Under the pieces are notes generated by a model. That model did not search any database and had not been told where the DNA came from. It worked only from the letters and a program-made list of their open reading frames with translations. A stretch of DNA of 7,626 nt. Source: Tardiphaga sp. Lineage in GTDB: Bacteria > Pseudomonadota > Alphaproteobacteria > Rhizobiales > Xanthobacteraceae. The translations under genes were made by a program, and so were the position numbers. Positions 6,013 to 7,626 of this stretch are shown piece after piece. Every line of letters starts with the position of its first letter. Positions within the stretch are counted from its first letter, which is position 1. The stretch is taken from NCBI GenBank assembly GCA_028290765.1, contig JAQGJF010000452.1:1-7626 (forward strand), read 5' to 3'.

Positions 6013-6918
6013 TCAGCCGCCAAATTTCGCGAATTCGCGGACGCCACGCGCGAAACGACTGAGCTTGGCGAAAAAGTCTTCCTGGATATAGCGCTGGTCG
6101 ACGTTTCGGTAGAGCCGAACCGAGCCGCGCTTGCCTTCATGCAGGTAATTCATCGCCGCGGTGAATTGCGGCGCCGCCACCCATGACGATTCGCCGCAGT
6201 CCGGATACATCATGACGCCGATGGCCGGCGAATCGCCGAGCGAGCGGTGTTCGATCGGCCCCGGCACCATGCGGCTGTTCCAGTCGATCAGCTGTTCGAC
6301 CAGATATTTGCCGAGCGGCCCCTTGTCGAACACGCGCTCATGGAGTTCGGCATAGCCGACCGCCATCATCTTGTAGACCGGCGAAGGGATCTGCCAGATC
6401 TCGATGCCGGACCGATAGACCACATTGGCGGCCGCGATATCGTTCATCAAATTGTATTCGCGGCCGCCGACCGGCCATTCGCCGCCGCCGATCCAGACCA
6501 CGCGGATGTTGCGCCGGGCGAGTTGCGGCTCGATCAGGAGCGCGGCCGCCATGTCGGTGAGCGGGCCGAGAAAGGCGACATGGAGCGGACGGACGTCGTC
6601 CTTCATTCCCTGTTCGATGATCAATCGCGCGCCGGGCGAATCCGCCGCGGTTTTTTCATCGGCGATCGGACCCTCGGCGCCCTTCTCGACGCGAACCTGG
6701 CCGCGCAGCGCCATCAGGTCCAAAAGCTTGATCACCTCGTCGTAGCTGTCCTGCATCGAGGTCTTGGATTTGATCGAACCGAAATGCGCGGCGATGATGC
6801 CGTGCAGCTCGAAGCTCTGCGTCAGCAGGGCCTGGACGATGGCGTATTGGTCGTCGGCCTCGTTCTTGGCGTCGGTGTTGATGATGACACGGGTCAGTTT
6901 GTTCGGAGGCAGTGACAT
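6013..6918 (-). CDS. Nucleoside-hydrolase-fold protein (IunH / DUF1593-like), substrate unknown
   Basis: This 301-residue protein has the nucleoside hydrolase fold. The family normally splits an N-glycosidic bond of ribonucleosides using a calcium ion. Visible motifs are NTDAKNEADDQ (14-24, metal site), AFLGPLTDMAAAL (115-127, matching the family GPLTN block), WIGGGEWPVGGREYNLMND (142-160, with the E-x-N substrate element at E154/N156 and D160) and GDSPAIG (228-234, D229 as the last metal ligand). The first motif is not the classic DTDPGIDDA: its leading residue is N14 and the loop between D16 and D22-D23 is two residues longer, giving the T-D-x-x-N-E-x-D-D pattern of the DUF1593-like branch. 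No signal peptide is seen, so it should act in the cytoplasm. It lies 68 bases after the permease and 10 before the regulator, within the sugar operon, so its substrate may be an imported glycoside. The ATG at 6916-6918 has only a distant AAGGGA upstream. A stop codon lies in frame just above it, so the start cannot be much longer. Confidence 0.88.
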   Translation of the reverse strand: MSLPPNKLTRVIINTDAKNEADDQYAIVQALLTQSFELHGIIAAHFGSIKSKTSMQDSYDEVIKLLDLMALRGQVRVEKGAEGPIADEKTAADSPGARLIIEQGMKDDVRPLHVAFLGPLTDMAAALLIEPQLARRNIRVVWIGGGEWPVGGREYNLMNDIAAANVVYRSGIEIWQIPSPVYKMMAVGYAELHERVFDKGPLGKYLVEQLIDWNSRMVPGPIEHRSLGDSPAIGVMMYPDCGESSWVAAPQFTAAMNYLHEGKRGSVRLYRNVDQRYIQEDFFAKLSRFARGVREFAKFGG

Positions 6919-6943
6919 GACGACGATATTTCCCTTGAGCTAA

Positions 6944-7000
6944 AAGTTACGACTTGACCGATACGGTTACGCTTTAACCGATACGGTTACGCTTTAACCG
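6944..7000. promoter_or_regulatory. Array of dyad-symmetric sites with 20-bp period, candidate operators
   Basis: Two identical 17-bp dyads, CGGTTA-N5-TAACCG when read on the minus strand, lie at 6964-6980 and 6984-7000. They belong to a perfectly repeated 20-bp unit (6958-6977 and 6978-6997). A degenerate third copy at 6944-6960 keeps the same period and matches at 12 of 17 positions. The junction between the perfect copies creates another palindrome, TAACCG-ATA-CGGTTA at 6975-6989. A 20-bp spacing puts the sites on nearly the same DNA face, as expected for cooperative repressor binding. The array overlaps the last permease codons, with the stop at 6987-6989, and lies 26 bases or more upstream of the hydrolase start. 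Binding by the GntR regulator is a guess. The repeats could instead form mRNA hairpins between the two genes. No clear -35/-10 promoter is visible here. Confidence 0.6.
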
Positions 7001-7626
7001 ACCCGGACAGTCCATCGACGAAGTGCCGCTGGAACACCAGGTAGACGACGATGAGGGGCGCGATGGTGATGCACTGGGCCGCCGCCAGCAATTCGTAGGC
7101 GGTGGCGTATTCGGTCTGGAAGTTGACGACCCCGAGCGGCAGCGTGCGGTTGGTATTGGCGCGCAAAAATATCTGGGCCAGCAGGAATTCGTTCCAGGTC
7201 GCGACGCCGTCGAAGATCAGCAACGAGACCACCGCCGGCTTCGACAGCGGCAGCACGATGCGCCAGAACACCCCGAACCAGCTGCAGCCGTCCATGAACG
7301 CGGCTTCGACCAACTCCCGGGGAATCGCTTTCATGAATCCGCGCAGCACCAGGATTCCAAACGGCAGGCCGAAGCCGAGATAGATCCAGAACAGGCCGAA
7401 CAGCGAGTCGATCATGTCCAGGTTGCGCAGCACGATGGTCAGCGGCACCAGGGTCATCTGCACCGGGACGATCAGCCCGATCAGGAAAATTCCGAAGATC
7501 AGCCGGCTGCGCGGCAGATTCATCAAGGACAGCGCGAATGCCGCCATCGCTTCGATGAAAACGCCGACCGGCACCTTGATGAGGGTCAGACCCAGCGAGT
7601 TGAAGAAATAGGTCTTGATCCCGGCA
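6987..7626 (-). CDS. Carbohydrate ABC transporter permease, CUT1 MalG type (N-terminus beyond the window)
   Basis: This is the last 212 residues of an inner-membrane permease; the 5' end lies outside the window, so roughly the first 60-90 residues are missing. Five hydrophobic segments are visible at about 12-32, 43-66, 75-97, 130-150 and 180-199 of the visible part. The cytoplasmic EAA loop that contacts the ATPase is textbook: IPRELVEAAFMDG (101-113) followed by FWRIVLPLSKPAV (120-132). WNEFLLA (144-150) and the short tail HFVDGLSGS (201-209) are also typical of the MalG/UgpE family. This is the CUT1 class, which usually moves oligosaccharides, glycosides or polyols with a periplasmic binding protein. 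The partner permease, binding protein and ATPase are presumably encoded to the right of the window. The stop codon (6987-6989) lies inside a 20-bp tandem repeat, so the final residues SVKA may have been shaped by that duplication. A GTG at 7572-7574 could be mistaken for a start, but the conserved frame continues to the window edge. Confidence 0.93.
   Translation of the reverse strand, partial: AGIKTYFFNSLGLTLIKVPVGVFIEAMAAFALSLMNLPRSRLIFGIFLIGLIVPVQMTLVPLTIVLRNLDMIDSLFGLFWIYLGFGLPFGILVLRGFMKAIPRELVEAAFMDGCSWFGVFWRIVLPLSKPAVVSLLIFDGVATWNEFLLAQIFLRANTNRTLPLGVVNFQTEYATAYELLAAAQCITIAPLIVVYLVFQRHFVDGLSGSVKA

Noticed and set aside
6003..6140. Longer N-terminus for the GntR regulator
   Set aside because: The extra 46 residues are Ser/Ala-rich shadow of the hydrolase gene; the ribosome-binding site at 6007-6011 and the fold start support the ATG at 6000-6002.
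6944..7000. CRISPR-like array
   Set aside because: The units are 20 bp and directly abutting without spacers, only two copies are perfect, and no cas gene is present.

Overview
The window is high-GC DNA from an alphaproteobacterium, most likely Bradyrhizobium or a close relative (Nitrobacteraceae). The main clue is the CCCGGATG...CATCCGGG palindromic repeat near the left end, a type I know as abundant between genes in that group. The two small orphan proteins next to it and the plant-sugar theme of the rest fit a soil or plant-associated lifestyle. The species call is inference from composition and repeats, not from a marker gene.

Every convincing gene lies on the minus strand, so the window reads right to left. 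Six genes form one compact block (7626 down to 681): a binding-protein-dependent sugar transporter permease (CUT1, MalG type, cut by the window edge), a nucleoside-hydrolase-fold protein, a GntR/FCD (NanR-like) regulator, a large protein best explained as D-apionate lactonase (ApnL), a RuBisCO-like protein (RLP), and a DUF1537-family sugar-acid kinase (OiaK). The junctions are tight: 68 nt, 10 nt, a 35-nt overlap, 27 nt and a 4-nt ATGA overlap. This points to a single operon whose promoter lies beyond the right edge.

The last three genes match the known D-apiose/D-apionate catabolic pathways. ApnL opens apionolactone to D-apionate. An oxidoisomerase (not in this window) gives 3-oxo-isoapionate, which OiaK phosphorylates. 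The RLP then either decarboxylates the product (OiaX) or cleaves it to 3-phosphoglycerate and glycolate (OiaT). Apiose is a branched pentose of plant cell walls (rhamnogalacturonan II, apiogalacturonan) and of many flavonoid glycosides. The less ordinary part is the upstream half: a nucleoside-hydrolase-like protein with a variant metal-site loop and a CUT1 rather than a simple-sugar permease, which suggests the imported compound may be an apioside or other glycoside rather than free apiose.

A noteworthy DNA feature is a 20-bp-period array of CGGTTA-N5-TAACCG dyads between the permease and the hydrolase genes; the permease stop codon lies inside it. Left of the operon are two small genes with strong ribosome-binding sites, one encoding a secreted protein and one a single-pass membrane protein, followed by the palindromic repeat. 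There is no stretch over 300 bases without a gene. No RNA gene, CRISPR array, insertion sequence or phage gene was seen.
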